DNA of 64,000 bases from Margaritifera margaritifera (GCA_029931535.1 JAQPZY010001638.1:3496501-3560500), one strand, 5' to 3'. Shown: positions 12,557 through 23,483, counted from the stretch's first letter. The notes: generated by a model from the sequence alone, not told the origin. Numbers and translations are program-made.

Positions 12557-14108
12557 TATATTTGCAGTTATATTTTCAAAAATTTATGTTATTATTATCA
12601 CTGCAGATGTTGACAACTATCATAAAATTGTACTTTAAAAATTGCCTCCAATAAAATATATACTTTATACTCACAACTTAAGAAATAGTCAAGAATTCAA
12701 GATGTTAATTGCGTTTGATCTATATTTATTTAGTGTCTAATATTAGTACATGTCATTGTAATTGTTCAATGTTATGCTAAGTCACTGGCATTCCTCGTGT
12801 GAAATATGGACTCTAGGTGACTCTAGTAAATATTTGTAATGGTTTTTTTTTTAAAGTTTCATATTGGTGAAATGAATTGCATGAAATTAAAGTCGTTCTT
12901 ATAACATGGATGCAAAGTTGTGAAGAGCAGGTCACACTGAAATTATAATCAATTTAATGAGAGATGATATTGTCATTTGCTCATACTATTTTAATGATCG
13001 ATCCAGTTTGAAGTTTTATACAAAAATATCATTTAAATTCTGGTGAATATAGAAAAATTACATAATATGAATGTACAGTGAAACCACCAAATTAAGACAA
13101 GTGTTCATAGTGGAAAAAGGGATCTAAAGTGGGGAGCGGTCCCATTTCTGTGAGGGTAACTTTGTTCTTTTACTTAGTAAATGGGACTTAACGAATTTGG
13201 TTACTATTGAGGAGTGGACTGTATACATATGACAATTTATTTTAATTTATTTCTTCTCTGTTTCAGTGAGGCAACTGTTAAGTCTTGAGTTGTTTAACTG
13301 TAAAAACAAACTGTTGGTCTAAAAGTAGTGAGTCAGATCAGACTTCACCTTAATTGATATGTGTATGTTGATCTTAAAATGAATATGGAATATTCTCCCC
13401 CAAATTATTTTACGCACAGGTCTTCTTCCTATTCGGTTCTTGCCAACTATGTATAAAGTGGTCATCTAAATTACTATATGTAAAGTAGTTTACTTATTAT
13501 CGTACAATCTTTATTTGACCTGCTTGATTTTGAATTTGTAAAAAAACCTCTTGCGTATTAGTAAATAACCGATCTTATTTCTATAATGTTTTTTGTTTTT
13601 ACTTAACAGCATCTAATTTATTGCATTGGTCTATTTATATTCTCTGTGCTCGTTTAAAAAAATATGTACTCAGCTGGTTATGTTTGTTTTAGCATATTTA
13701 TCTCATGTAAGTTAAAATTTGTTCACAAATTGCATATCATGTATTAAAAGAAGCTTTAGGTAATTTGAAAGTTGTACTAAATAATTAGATGGTATATCTC
13801 TACTAAGTAATAAAGTACATATTTCTAACAAATTTTCTATTTCTTTTTCTTTGCAATCACATAAAAATTAAGCTACTAGTAGTTGGCGAAAAATTGATAG
13901 TATGTATGTATGCCTATCAATCAAAATAAAAACGTATGCATCTGAGCATGGAAATTGAAAATGGATGGAAAATTACAATTTTGTTTTTTAAATCCATTCT
14001 TATTCTCTTGTACTTCATCAAATGAAACTATTTTTAATGACTTTGTTATGCCATCAGAGAAGTGGCAAATGGGTACAATGCTGTACTGCAGTCCATGAAA
14101 TGTGTTGC

Positions 14109-14144
<36 letters not shown>

Positions 14145-15689
14145 TAGATGACTTGATTAAATTTTCAGGCCATGATAGCAATTGTTCAATTTGTTGAATA
14201 CATTTTTGAACATTTTTGGACTGACTTTTTTCTTGCAAATATTGTGAGCGCGACTGAACAAAAAACCCCACTAAATGTAGATAAAAGGCATTCGATAGGC
14301 ATGCTTATAGGGATGTGTAGAAGACTTGATTAGATTTTCTGGACATAAGCACAATTTGTTTTACATTTTTACCAAATTTGGAGTTTTTTAAAATTATGCA
14401 GTTTACATTGTGGGCATACCTGTCTACAAACGCTAATCTGGTTTAAATTTTCAACAGAAACGTATACGATGAATTCATGTTGACTATAACCTGAAATAGA
14501 GATTTCCCTGTAGTTAGCAACCTTTGATGAGCTTTGTTTAGCAAATATTTGAATATTTATACAGTTCTTGTTGATATTTGAAAAGCAACAATTTCAAGGC
14601 TTTCTAAACTTGGAATTGCTGTTGGTTTCTGCAAATATAGCAAAAAAGAAGAGTCCCTTGAAAAGAAATGGTGCCTCTACTAGCCGAAAAGAATGTCCAG
14701 TAATCAAAGTGCTAGTGTTCCAACCATCTTTGATTGTCTTCAGCAATAGCAGTATTTTAAAGATGGCTACCATGGTAGCCGTATTGGATGTAAAATCGAA
14801 ACCATTTTAATTTAGGACCAACTAGATATAATTATACCCCTTTTGGTGGGTGGAAATCCCATGTAGATGTAGCCATACATCCACGAGGAGTAGCGATAAC
14901 AAAATGTGTAAGATGTCGGCCATTATCGTCTTATTGCATGTGAGATCGGCATTATTTTAATTTAGGAACAATTAGACACCATAAGAAGTCTTCTGGTAAA
15001 AGGAATATGTCGCAATGAATTTCCGTTTAGGCGTAATGTTTTTTCTTTCTAAATATTATATAAAAATTTAATCTTAACTCTTCTTGCTTACTTAATTTTC
15101 TGTTTCTTTAATTTAATCAAAACGGCAAATCAGGAAATTATTTTAGTAGGTATTTTTTTTAAAAAAGTGCATACATGCCATATTAGTGGGAGTCTAAATA
15201 ATGATGGGTTATAGCTCTGTCAAATTTTGAACATACAAATTTAAAAACATTTAGGTCATTTCAACATGGAATGAAATACCAACAAATGTATCAAAATTGA
15301 ACTTTTGATGTTTAGTTCGTGTCACATGTAGGTAAACCTAAACACTAATGGGGGAATGGGAGGGGGATATTGGTTCAGAACATTTTTAATTTCAGCTATT
15401 CTTGACTGCAAAAATATTTTCACCACACCCATTCAAGAGGATTTAAAGAATTATTACGGCTTGAAAATAACAGTTCAGCTTCTGAACTGATTGTCTTCAC
15501 CCCGTCCCCTTCACCCCGTCCCCTATCACGCTTTAAAAAAAGGGTTTTAACATGAAAGGGTTTGCAAATGTGTATGCAGATGTAGTAATACGGTTTTAAA
15601 AGACATAACTTTATGATTCTGATTATGTTTAAATACACTTTTACTTCCCTTATTTATTGGTATGACTACAGGAGCCTTAGAAACATTGT
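12557..15689. other. Non-coding, no recognisable feature
   Basis: AT-rich DNA without supported genes. Apart from the GT microsatellite at 14,111 and a tandem CACCCCGTCCCCTT duplication near 15,498-15,523 I see nothing to assign. Confidence 0.4.
14111..14143. repeat. (GT)n microsatellite
   Basis: Perfect GT/TG tract of about 33 bases. Confidence 0.95.
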
Positions 15690-16330
15690 CGCCTTAAGTG
15701 GCGCTGCACAGATATTACGTACTTCTGACAGAGTGACAGGGGTAACGTGAAGTTGTTTGCATTTGCAACATGCACAATAGAGAGAATGTTGGCATATCTC
15801 TATGCTACTTTCATGTACTGTGGCTGACATTTCTTTATATGTTGTAGTTGTGGAAATCGTGGATGATCTAAGCACACAGTTGATCAAAATGGCTGCACTT
15901 ATGAGCTCTAAAAATGAGCCTAAACTAGTCCAAAGTACACTAACTTTAGCAGTTATTAAAATAGGGATAACAAATTTTGCCAGAGTAGGCAATACCAGCT
16001 TCTGAAAGTGCAATAAATAAATTACAAAATATATAAAAAGTAAAAAAAAAGTTATCTCCTTGTTTTTTTACAACTTACTTTTCAAGTCCAGGATGTGAAA
16101 ATGACCAAGCGGAGCTAGCAGTTTTTGATAGGTGCCCAGCTGTATACTCTATAACCCAAATTACACCCATGAATCACACACCACAATAAAGATAATTAAA
16201 GGTTCGTTTAACAATACCTAAGATATACAAGGTCTTTTTAAATGGCCAGGACAACCAGTGAGGAAAATCTAGGAAATTATTTTTCTTTCAAAATCTAACC
16301 CTATGCAAAATACGAAACTGTAGATGGCCA
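15690..16330. repeat. Dispersed repeat, copy 1
   Basis: About 640 bp that is clearly related, in direct orientation, to 41,525-42,170. Shared anchors include CATGTACTGTGGCT, GATCTAAGCACACAG, TTTTGCCAGAGTAGGCAAT and AACTGTAGA near the end. Identity looks to be around 80 percent with small indels. No coding capacity is shared, so it is probably a non-autonomous element or the untranslated part of a larger transposon. Its termini are not defined. Confidence 0.75.
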
Positions 16331-17661
16331 CCTTAATGCTGGATTAGATAGAATATGTGTGTAAAGATTCTGTGCCATAACGATGTTTTGAATGTCACAG
16401 TTGTGTGTATGCAAATGGCGACGCATTGTTAAGGCGTGTTGTGTTTTCGGTTAAAAATAAGATTTGTTGTTTCATCCATGTGTCACAGTTTCATAACACA
16501 ACATAATGCCATTCTGTCATCTTAATGATGCTTTGTGACATATGTCACCCTAATGCTAGCTATGTACTCGTGTATGTATGTGCAACATGAAACGTCTGGT
16601 CTAGACAAAAATTACCTTTGGGAAAGAAAAAAAAAACCAGCGAAAGGTCAGTCACGTTTTATTTATATAACCTCTTGGAAAATTGGTATATTTATTAAAA
16701 CACAGCCGAAAATGCTTTCGAAATTTCCAATTTATGATGGTTTGTACATGTTCATTATTCTTTTCTACTGGGTTCATTTCATTTCATGCTTAGATTTTCT
16801 TCCTAACAAAAGAAATGAACAAGCAGAAACTTATTTTATCTGACTGAAAGCTGACATTTGGATGCAGTAGAAGCAGGAAGTACTCTCCCAAATGCTGAGG
16901 CATCCTCGGGGCCGAAGAATAACAGAGTCTGACGTGCCTGAGTTTTTTTAAAGTTTTTTTGTATTTGATGATCTTGCACAGTGGATGCTTAATTTATAAC
17001 CTGAGACTAATGATATAATTTGATAAGACATTTACATAAAATAACATATTTCGTTTAATTTTCTTATTTATGAAGAATGATTTTTTGTTAAGGATTGTTG
17101 TTTTGTGAAGTACATTTTTATATTAGAGAAGTATTTTTATGAAGAATGATCGTGATACATATTTGCCAGGTTTTTGTTTTTTAAAGATCTTTTTCTGATC
17201 CGAAATAAAGATGATTTCATATCACAAAGGATTATACGGTCTTGGTATTGTCTACCCTTTCTATTCCGGTCCAAATCTTACGGCATCAAGAAGATTAGGA
17301 ATAGGAGGAGAAGGAGGAGAAAAATCATAAAAGAGAACGATAGAACAAAATTAATTTATGCGGTGTCTGAAAGTGGTGTTATCTTTATTAATCTTATCAT
17401 GTCCTTGAAATTAATTCTCGAACTTCAAAACACATTCGTCGAACCTAACCCAATTCTAACACCCACCCAAAGCTGTAATAGTCAAGTTTCAGAAAATGTT
17501 TACCCTTGAGGGTAGAAAAATCTGAAGCTTCGATATTGAAATAGTGTCTCACCGTTTTAAAATCTTTCTAAAGTTCGAGTAATCACCTTCAGGACTACAC
17601 ATCAGCAGCAGTAGAAGTAGAGACGACAACGAGTACATTATTGTTAATATTATTATTATTA

Positions 17662-17731
<70 letters not shown>

Positions 17732-18190
17732 CCCCTTTAGTGAGAAATGTTTCTTCAGGGAAAATAAGTAGTTTCATTTCCATCATTTAGAGTTTGCTCT
17801 TCTCTAGTTTTCGGCAATTTCGCTTTCGTCATGAACTGTTTCCACTTTTTTTACCTTGCATTTTTGACATATCAAGTTTCCTCATAACAGGTTTGAATGG
17901 AGGAGATATGATCAGTCAAAATCAATTTTCATGAAAGAGTCATATGGCCCCAGTCTAGTTCTGTCATGTCTATATGGTTATTTCAGTAGATTGTCTGATT
18001 TGTGTTCAATGGCACATCAGGACATGAAAGACTATTAGTGCCTAAGCAAGAGAAGCAAAGTGATATCCCCAGAGACTCTACGACAGCTGACCTGAGCAGG
18101 TCTGGGCAGAATTTTGAACCCGCTACCCACGGATTGCGCATTAGGCACGCTAACAACCGTCTATACTCGTGTATAACCATATACCAACTG
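16331..18190. other. Non-coding, with an ATT microsatellite
   Basis: No supported gene. The only clear feature is the (ATT)n tract at 17,649-17,730. Confidence 0.4.
17649..17730. repeat. (ATT)n microsatellite
   Basis: Long ATT/TTA tract with one interruption (TATTTTATT near 17,660). Confidence 0.95.
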
Positions 18191-18336
18191 CAAACTGCAT
18201 ATACCCAGATCTGCCGTCGCATAATGCGTCGGCAGCTCTGGGACTATGCAGTTTGTAAGGACTAATCAGTAGAAAAAACAACATAGACCCTGATCTGCCG
18301 GCGCATTATGTGACGGTAGATTAGGGTCTATGTTGT
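18191..18336. mobile_element. Tandem-hairpin MITE-like element
   Basis: Two imperfect palindromes in a row. The first (18,191-18,255) has arms starting CAAACTGCATA and ending TATGCAGTTTG with the centre CGCATAATGCG. The second (18,278-18,336) has arms ACAACATAGACCCTGATCT and AGATTAGGGTCTATGTTGT. Their inner parts share ATCTGCCG and a GCATTATG centre, so one may derive from the other. A partial copy with the flanking GGATCCAGCTTATACGCGAG-like tail is at 57,228-57,310, which shows that this is a mobile repeat and not a local accident. Confidence 0.6.
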
Positions 18337-19552
18337 TTGCATTTGGATCCAGCTTATACGCGAGTATATACAGTACTGATCCACCGCAGCTTTCTAAAGC
18401 TACAAGAGTAAACTACGAACGAGATGTTTTGCATTATCGATTATGTCATTAAATCTTATCAGGCTTCCTTGCCTCCAAGTACAGTTAGATCTTTATCAAA
18501 AATGTCAACGCTCACTCTCTTTTCTAATGCAGATAAGTCGATGGAAATAGGAGCCACTGACCCATTTTTGCAGATAGAAACACTAGTTGTGTAAAGCAAC
18601 ATCTGTTTTGATTATTGCAGGACATCAAACCGATGCATAATGAACCATTATCCAGAAATCCAGAATTAATGTCGGTCGATAAAATGACGCGCGTTTATCA
18701 AGTATACATGTAAGAACTACATTTTGCATCATCTGTCCAATATTACATTGTTATTGGCGTGCAATAGTTTGTTAAGAGATAACTTCCTCGTAATCAAATT
18801 CTTATCTGTGTTCACTGGTTTGTTTCCTATGATGCATGTCACTTAAGGCGAGTCGTTTAATAGCTTTTGTTTGAAATTTTCACTTTTTGCAGACCTTTAA
18901 GGCTTTTTACGAAATTAGTACCGCGTTTCCAGTCTAATTTATGAAAATAAGAAAACGTAAAAGGCAACCACCGTCAGAAGAACATTGCATTTTTGGTTCC
19001 ACATAGCCATATCCAGGGTTGGCCTTTTAATTTGCGATATGGATAATGCACTGAATGGTTTGTAAATGAGGAATGAAAATTGACCAGACAGATTAGTCTA
19101 CTGTTACATGGTTCGATACTGGACATCATTTGATATGATTAGCGTAACTTTCTTAACCCATAATTCCTTGTTCCTTGTTGTTATCGGCTGTGTGCTTTGA
19201 GAATCCAGCTCTCTCTGAAACGCGCTGAACAAATTGCGTTGCAGGGGTCGCCAAGAGTTGTCAATTTCACACTGGACAATGGCAAATGATGCAACACTCG
19301 ATCGGATACGGTGACCTATAGATTCAATATCGGTTCCTGTCAAAATAAAATAGTATATACAGAATGGCAATGACATATCTGTGCCACTAAACCCTAACTC
19401 ATATTAACAAGATAAAGGGCGAAAACGAAAACGGAATTCTAATTAGATCATATTCAGTGTTAGAAGGGTAATGTAACTGTTCTGATGAGAAATATCAACA
19501 GTTCCCCCAATGGCATTTGCATCATAGATCTTCTATCGATTTATATGATATC
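18337..19552. other. Non-coding flank of the Polinton insertion
   Basis: No supported gene. The part up to about 18,380 resembles the tail of the hairpin repeat. The rest is unique AT-rich DNA up to the target site duplication. Confidence 0.4.
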
Positions 19553-19558
19553 AACGTG
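19553..19558. repeat. Target site duplication, left (AACGTG)
   Basis: AACGTG directly precedes the element's first bases (AGTAGTAATATGGGGG) and recurs directly after its last bases at 36,711-36,716. A 6-bp duplication is the hallmark of Polinton integrases. Confidence 0.9.
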
Positions 19559-19798
19559 AGTAGTAATATGGGGGTATTGAGACCCATGGGGAACTTGAGC
19601 CCCATACGGGAAATTAACATTACTGGGTCTAGAGTGCCCCGTACGTAGGGTTCTATAGAGATTCGTAGTGGGGGGTACTTTGGGTACCAACGGGAAATGA
19701 ACATGGCGGGGCCTCTACGGGCACCAACGGGGAAATTAACATTGGGGTCTCTACGGGTTCCAACGGGAATGGAACATGTTGGTGGGGTCTCTACAGAG

Positions 19799-19897
19799 TG
19801 ACGTCATGTATGGGATCTAGTAAGTGCGCTTGTATAGTATTACCATCGAACCGAATTAAGTAACCCGCGCGTCATTACGTCACTGCGTCTGACGTCA
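19799..19897. promoter_or_regulatory. CRE/ATF-like sites in left inverted repeat
   Basis: Perfect palindromic TGACGTCA at 19,799-19,806 and 19,890-19,897, with a TTACGTCA near-match between them near 19,875. Mirrored in the right repeat. CRE sites bind CREB/ATF factors; their function here is inferred. Confidence 0.6.
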
Positions 19898-20092
19898 CTC
19901 CGCGCTTCGCGGAGCTCAGTTGTTCTCAATTGGGGGACAATAGAAAAAAATGATACACGTCACTTGGGGTGGTAGAAGTATTTTTAGAGGGATAGAAGTA
20001 TTTTAAGAGGTATAGACTATATACATACACCAAACACACAAATAGTGGAGTAGGCAATTTTTGGAATGATAATCTTTTCTTGGTAAATGGTT

Positions 20093-20108
20093 GGCCCTGA
20101 AAAGGGCC
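20093..20108 (-). terminator. Histone-type 3' stem-loop, copy A (in left TIR)
   Basis: On the minus strand GGCCCTTTTCAGGGCC: a perfect 6-bp stem with TTTC loop, fitting the histone mRNA consensus GGYYYU-UHUH-ARRRCC. It is preceded by CTCCAAC, followed by AACCA and then ACCAAGAAAAGA, close to the invertebrate histone downstream element CAAGAAAGA. It stands 31 nt after the stop of the small frame at 20,139-20,201 and faces out of the element. Confidence 0.85.
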
Positions 20109-20138
20109 GTTGGAGTGTTTACTTTCTCCAACATTGGG

Positions 20139-20201
20139 TCAGGAAACCTGGGATGTGAATTTCTTCTTCTTCTTATCTGGCAGCCAGTAGGGATCTCCCA
20201 T
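20139..20201 (-). CDS. Short terminal ORF of unknown function (20 codons)
   Basis: ATG at 20,201 opens a 20-residue frame, MGDPYWLPDKKKKKFTSQVS, with a Lys run. A TATA box (TATATAAAG) lies at 20,234-20,242, 33 nt upstream, and a histone-type stem-loop 31 nt downstream of the TGA. The transcription-unit layout is therefore complete although the peptide is tiny and unlike anything I recognise. It may be the stub of a longer gene lost when the inverted repeat was copied. Confidence 0.4.
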   Translation of the reverse strand: MGDPYWLPDKKKKKFTSQVS

Positions 20202-20233
20202 TTGCCTGAATGGTGCGACTGCGGAAGACCCCG

Positions 20234-20242
20234 CTTTATATA
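20234..20242 (-). promoter_or_regulatory. TATA box of terminal short ORF
   Basis: Minus-strand AGTATATAAAGC preceded by TTCACGTCCGTGCTTAA. The same block recurs near 22,199-22,235 and, diverged, near 23,143-23,175, each at the start of a minus-strand unit. Confidence 0.6.
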
Positions 20243-20578
20243 CTTTAAGCACGGACGTGAAGGAAAACATTCCCATCCCCCAAAAAAACATACATACAAA
20301 ATCTTATCACACCTAAAAAAAAAAACCACAGACCCAGTACGCGGACCTAAAAGAAAGTTTTTTTGTTTTATCAAACAAACACCACACAACCCATTTTTAA
20401 TTTTTAATTTTTTTATTTTTTTAATCAAACACAAACACACTCTCTTTATACAAACACACATCAAACACAAACAAGGGAATGGAATTTGTTTTGGAGTGGG
20501 AAAAGACAAACACATACACACACCACCTACAAACACATATAAGCCAAATAAGATTTTATCTTTTCTTGGTAAATGGGT

Positions 20579-20594
20579 GGCCCTGAAAAGGGCC
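20579..20594 (-). terminator. Histone-type 3' stem-loop, copy B
   Basis: Minus strand GGCCCTTTTCAGGGCC with the classical 5' flank ACAAC, the 3' flank ACCCA and the downstream element ACCAAGAAAAGAT. It lies 20 nt after the stop codon of the charged gene ending at 20,615. The flanks are as close to animal histone genes as the stem itself. Confidence 0.88.
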
Positions 20595-20614
20595 GTTGTT
20601 TTTTTTTAGTACAT

Positions 20615-20952
20615 CTAGAGGTACGGGCACCTCCCTGATCGAGCCTGACAAGCGGGACAGCTCCCACTCCATGTTGCTTTGCTGCGTCGGCATTTTCTAG
20701 GAGCTGTGAAGGCCGACGGAGGTTGAGTCATTTCAGGCTCACAATCCTCCGTCATCATCTGATGAGGCCTGATGGGCTCTTTTTTCTCCCTCTCCTCCTC
20801 CTCCAATTCTCCATCTTCTCCACTTCATGTAGGAGGTGCCACGCCACCTCTAGATGCACTCTGCTCTGTCTCAGTGTTTCGCTCTTGTTCATTTTTGACA
20901 AGTGAACGGGGGTAGCTCGACTGATGATGATGATAGTTGAACTACATTCGTT
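20615..20952 (-). pseudogene. Charged accessory protein, stem-loop-terminated unit
   Basis: A minus-strand frame ends at 20,615 with a TAA-type stop and reads back through ELEEEEREKKEP, a Pro/Ser-rich stretch and a basic Cys-rich end (KCRRSKATW, SCPACQARSGRCPYL). An in-frame TGA near 20,831 separates it from a continuing hydrophilic segment (NEQERNTETEQSASRGG). The layout, acidic/coiled front then basic tail then histone-type stem-loop, is the same as in the units ending at about 22,690 and 35,338, so the three may be distant paralogues. I do not recognise a family. The start is not defined. Confidence 0.4.
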
Positions 20953-20989
20953 TTCGCCCTTCGGGCATGTACGACTATTTACCCCCACA

Positions 20990-21687
20990 GCGTGCGAAGC
21001 ACGCCGTGTTGGGTTAAATATGTGCTAAGCACACTTTAATTAGGGACAGGTGTATTGTAACAACACACCTGTCACGTTAAAGCGTATAGAAACGCTTTTA
21101 TATACACCCCTCCATCGCAGCATGGTTTCCCCACAATTAAGTGGGTTCATTGAAGGCGCGATATTGGAGGATGTATATATTTTAATTTTGATTTATACCT
21201 GTACATAGGACTAGAACCACAATGTTTATCGGTATACAGGTGTGCGCATGCGCACTTACGGAATGCTTCAAGGGTTCAGTCTGGAGTGGCAGGCAGCACG
21301 GACTAGGCAAGCGAAGGCGCGAAGCGTGACGGAGAACTGAAACTGATCAAATTTTGCCCAGTTAGCTTTGTCGGGCTGTCCCTAATACCAATAATGTGTA
21401 AACCACATATTTAATTATGACAATTCTTTCGAGTTTCGAATTTTGTTTATTTGATTTCATATAATTTTGAATTTTGCGTATATAGTGTACATATTTTGTC
21501 CAAAAAATAATACCAATAAACGAGTACAAGTTACTCATATCATTTTTGTATCACGCACAGATAATAAATTAGAGACTGTATTTTTGATGGTGTTTCAAAA
21601 TTGAACAAATTTGGTATATAAAGAGTCTTATCAAAAGGGGTTTTCAAAAATTCGAAAGAAAAACCCTATATAGTCAGGCAATTTTGA
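20990..21687. other. Intergenic DNA within the element
   Basis: No coding signal. It holds a hairpin with arms GACAGGTGT and ACACCTGTC (21,044-21,072). The octamer-like TAGGGACAG at its left (21,040) and CTGTCCCTA at 21,380 are inverted and 340 bp apart, which could mark a small insertion. A TATA-like TATATAAAGAG on the plus strand lies near 21,615. Confidence 0.35.
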
Positions 21688-21905
21688 TTAGTCTGCGGCG
21701 AAGAGGACGGCGAACTCGAGCTCCCAGTTTCCCTCCTCGGGCAGGCTGACTTCCCCAGTCGTCGTATGCAGCAGTCTCAGCTTACTGCATCCGGTCATCA
21801 CCTCGCTGTGTCGGGATACTTCCCGATGGAAAACCCACAGTGTTCCATGTTATCACCGGGGCCATTCGTTTGTACTCCTCGACTGCACAATTTCTTCTTC
21901 GTCAT
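21688..21905 (-). pseudogene. Orphan small gene, frameshifted
   Basis: ATG at 21,905 sits in a near-perfect Kozak context (GCCACCATGA), with TATATA 41-48 nt upstream (21,946-21,953). The frame begins MTKKKLCSRG and runs to about 21,798. A second frame, open from about 21,863 to the TAA at 21,688-21,690, ends with GEVSLPEEGNWELEFAVLF and looks protein-like, with an alternating hydrophobic pattern. A frameshift between them would give one protein of about 70 residues. GC content is higher than in its surroundings. I do not recognise the family. Confidence 0.35.
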
Positions 21906-22271
21906 GGTGGCGGGGTAGGTCGGTCTTCTCTGTGTCGTTTTGCCTCGTATATATGTATTTATGTATACACATACATGCAAGTACGCCCCTAACTTCCTTG
22001 GAATATCATCAAGTAGTAGGCTGGTCGTTACGAGCACACGAAGCAGCCCGTAGACTCACAGGTTGCCCCCTCCCCTACTCATCCAACAGCAAGGTGCGGC
22101 GTGGTGTTGAACTCGCATGATGTTACTTGTTCGACGGCTTGCTCCTGACGGAATGGAATGTGAATGGAATGGAATGGGGTAGCTCGACTAGGAAGGCGTT
22201 GTTTTATATACTTTAAGTGCGGACGTGAAGGAAAACACCTAAAAAAAACCCATCACCCATACGACCGCGTC

Positions 22272-22293
22272 TGACGTCATCCTGATGACGTCA
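22272..22293. promoter_or_regulatory. Paired CRE/ATF-like sites
   Basis: Two perfect TGACGTCA palindromes 6 bp apart, about 70 bp upstream (minus-strand sense) of the TATA block at 22,200. Confidence 0.55.
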
Positions 22294-22656
22294 TTATTAT
22301 GCTTCGAGGTTTCTGCACTCCATCACCCCTACCAAAAAATACACAGACCCAGTACGCGGACCTAAAAGAAAATACTTTTTAAAATTTTTAAAATTTTTTT
22401 TATTAAACACACACACACACCACACAAGCCCTTTTTAAATTTTTTATTTTTTATTTTTTTTATCAAACACACACCACACAACCCTCTTTTTATCAAACAC
22501 AAACACACACTCTCTATACAAACAATTTTTGGGAAAGGGATTTTTTTTAAAAGTGGGCAAAGACAAAACACACCAACATACAAACATACATACACAAAAC
22601 ATATTTTTTTTTTTTTAGGCAATGTAAGAGTGGTTATCTTTTCTAGAGATCTGGGT

Positions 22657-22672
22657 GGCCCTGAAAAGGACC
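22657..22672 (-). terminator. Histone-type 3' stem-loop, copy C
   Basis: Minus strand GGTCCTTTTCAGGGCC. The one change from the other copies (C to T in the 5' arm) keeps pairing as a G-U wobble and stays inside the histone consensus GGYYYU. It is followed by ACCCA and CTAGAAAAGAT, and follows the polyQ coiled-coil gene. Confidence 0.82.
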
Positions 22673-22689
22673 GTTGGGGTATGAAGTTG

Positions 22690-23076
22690 TGTTTTAGTAG
22701 CAGTTGCAGCCGCAGCAGGGCGGCCACTTTTTGCCACGGGTCTCATGGCTTTAGGACAAGGTCTCTTTCTGGTGAAAGAGAAGGCAAACTCCTCACAATC
22801 CATCTTACAGGTGACTTCTCCGTCTGGTAGTTTCATCGGTTGTAAGAGTTGTGGTTGTTGTTGTTGTTGTTGTTGTTGTCTTTGCTGCACTCGTTGTCTC
22901 TCCTCCCATTCCGTTCTGTCCCTGATGATTTCTTCTCTCAAAACTTCTTCCACCAGATCTTGAGCCATTTGCAAAAAGATCATCGTCTTCTTCTCTGAGT
23001 TGTTCTGAAGCAAATGATGCCTCACCCTCTGCATGTTCACCATGGCTTCAATCAACTTGCTAATCTTGGCTGCCAT
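22690..23076 (-). CDS. Coiled-coil/polyQ accessory protein, stem-loop-terminated
   Basis: The first ATG is at 23,076, about 70 nt downstream of a TATA box (GCATATAAAGC near 23,145-23,153). The protein begins MAAKISKLIEAMVNMQ, has a helical charged segment (EEVLREEIIRDRTEWEERQR), a Gln run encoded by a CAA repeat, and a basic Pro/Lys/Arg tail (RKRPCPKAMRP). The frame has no stop before the stem-loop and reads through it to 22,615; a stop in the +1 frame near 22,700 suggests that a small frameshift removed the natural end. It may be a DNA- or particle-associated accessory factor, but no family is recognised. Compare with the unit at 35,338-35,923. Confidence 0.5.
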
Positions 23077-23144
23077 CTTCTTGAAGTGTTGTTGTTGAGA
23101 TCTTGACGAGTCAACGAGAGTGACTGCACTAGTCAACGCACCGC

Positions 23145-23153
23145 TTTATATGC
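23145..23153 (-). promoter_or_regulatory. TATA box of polyQ coiled-coil gene
   Basis: Minus-strand GCATATAAAGCGG with upstream GTCCGCGAATCC, a diverged form of the block at 20,234 and 22,200. Confidence 0.55.
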
Positions 23154-23159
23154 TGGATT

Positions 23160-23483
23160 CGCGGACGCGATGGAAAACATGGTTCAGATCGATAGTGAAG
23201 GGAAAAGAGTTGGTGACCTCAGATCGATGGAAAGAGAGATAGAGTCTATACATTTTCCATTTTTTTCAAATTCAATAAACCACACAACACCATTTTTAAA
23301 AAAAATCAACATTTTTTAATGAACTAGAAGCTTCTCTAAACATAAAAATGCAAACAAACAAACAAACAAACAAGATTAAACATGAACGTATTTACAGGGT
23401 TGACAACGTTGGGAAGGCAAACTGAATTTCCACTTTTCTACATCATTCTGATGCACACTACGTTTCTGAGCTAAAGACAAGAG
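23160..23483. other. Spacer between protease and polyQ gene
   Basis: About 320 bp of non-coding sequence with a short (CAAA)n tract at 23,350-23,372. I see no stem-loop and no clear minus-strand AATAAA after the protease. Confidence 0.4.

Larger units (their letters stand above)
19559..20119 (+). repeat. Left terminal inverted repeat (561 bp)
   Basis: Matches the reverse complement of 36,150-36,710 with scattered substitutions and no net length change. The outer 230 bp consist of short GGGAAATTAACATT and GGGGTCTCTACGGG-type sub-repeats. The inner part has two TGACGTCA sites, a CCGCGCTTCGCGG hairpin and, at its inner edge, a histone-type stem-loop. Confidence 0.97.
20225..20598. repeat. Terminator-spacer-promoter cassette, copy 1
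   Basis: This block (stem-loop B, AC-rich spacer with CCAGTACGCGGACCTAAAAG, TATA block) is related to 22,195-22,676. In minus-strand order it is the 3' signal of one gene, a GT-rich spacer and the promoter of the next. Confidence 0.8.
22195..22676. repeat. Terminator-spacer-promoter cassette, copy 2
   Basis: Related to 20,225-20,598: same ACAGACCCAGTACGCGGACC block, same AC-rich spacer with TATCAAACACA units, same stem-loop with AAGAAAAGAT element, same TTTATATACTTTAAG TATA block. Two TGACGTCA sites (22,272-22,279 and 22,286-22,293) are present here only. Confidence 0.8.

Noticed and set aside
14568..14810. 80-codon plus-strand frame
   Set aside because: No motif, no resemblance to a known protein and no splice context; within chance expectation for a window of this size.
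15666..16013. Host gene on either strand at 15.7-16.0 kb
   Set aside because: Frames lie inside the dispersed repeat and are not conserved in its second copy at 41.5 kb.
19522..19704. Open frame MFISRWYPKYPPLRISIEPY, repeated at 36,565-36,843
   Set aside because: It is the same sequence read in both inverted repeats and is generated by short GGGG-rich sub-repeats; it crosses the element boundary on the left. No sign of a gene.
20003..20536. 177-codon minus-strand frame through the left cassette
   Set aside because: It reads through the AC-rich spacer, the TATA block and the stem-loop; its Cys/Val/Leu-rich content comes from the (AC)n spacer. Not coding.
21040..21390. Small inserted MITE between TAGGGACAG and CTGTCCCTA
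   Set aside because: The inverted words are only nine bases, no target duplication is seen, and no second copy is in the window. Mentioned only as a possibility.
22362..22727. 121-codon minus-strand frame below the polyQ gene
   Set aside because: It runs through the stem-loop, downstream element and AC-rich spacer of cassette 2, so it is spacer read as protein.
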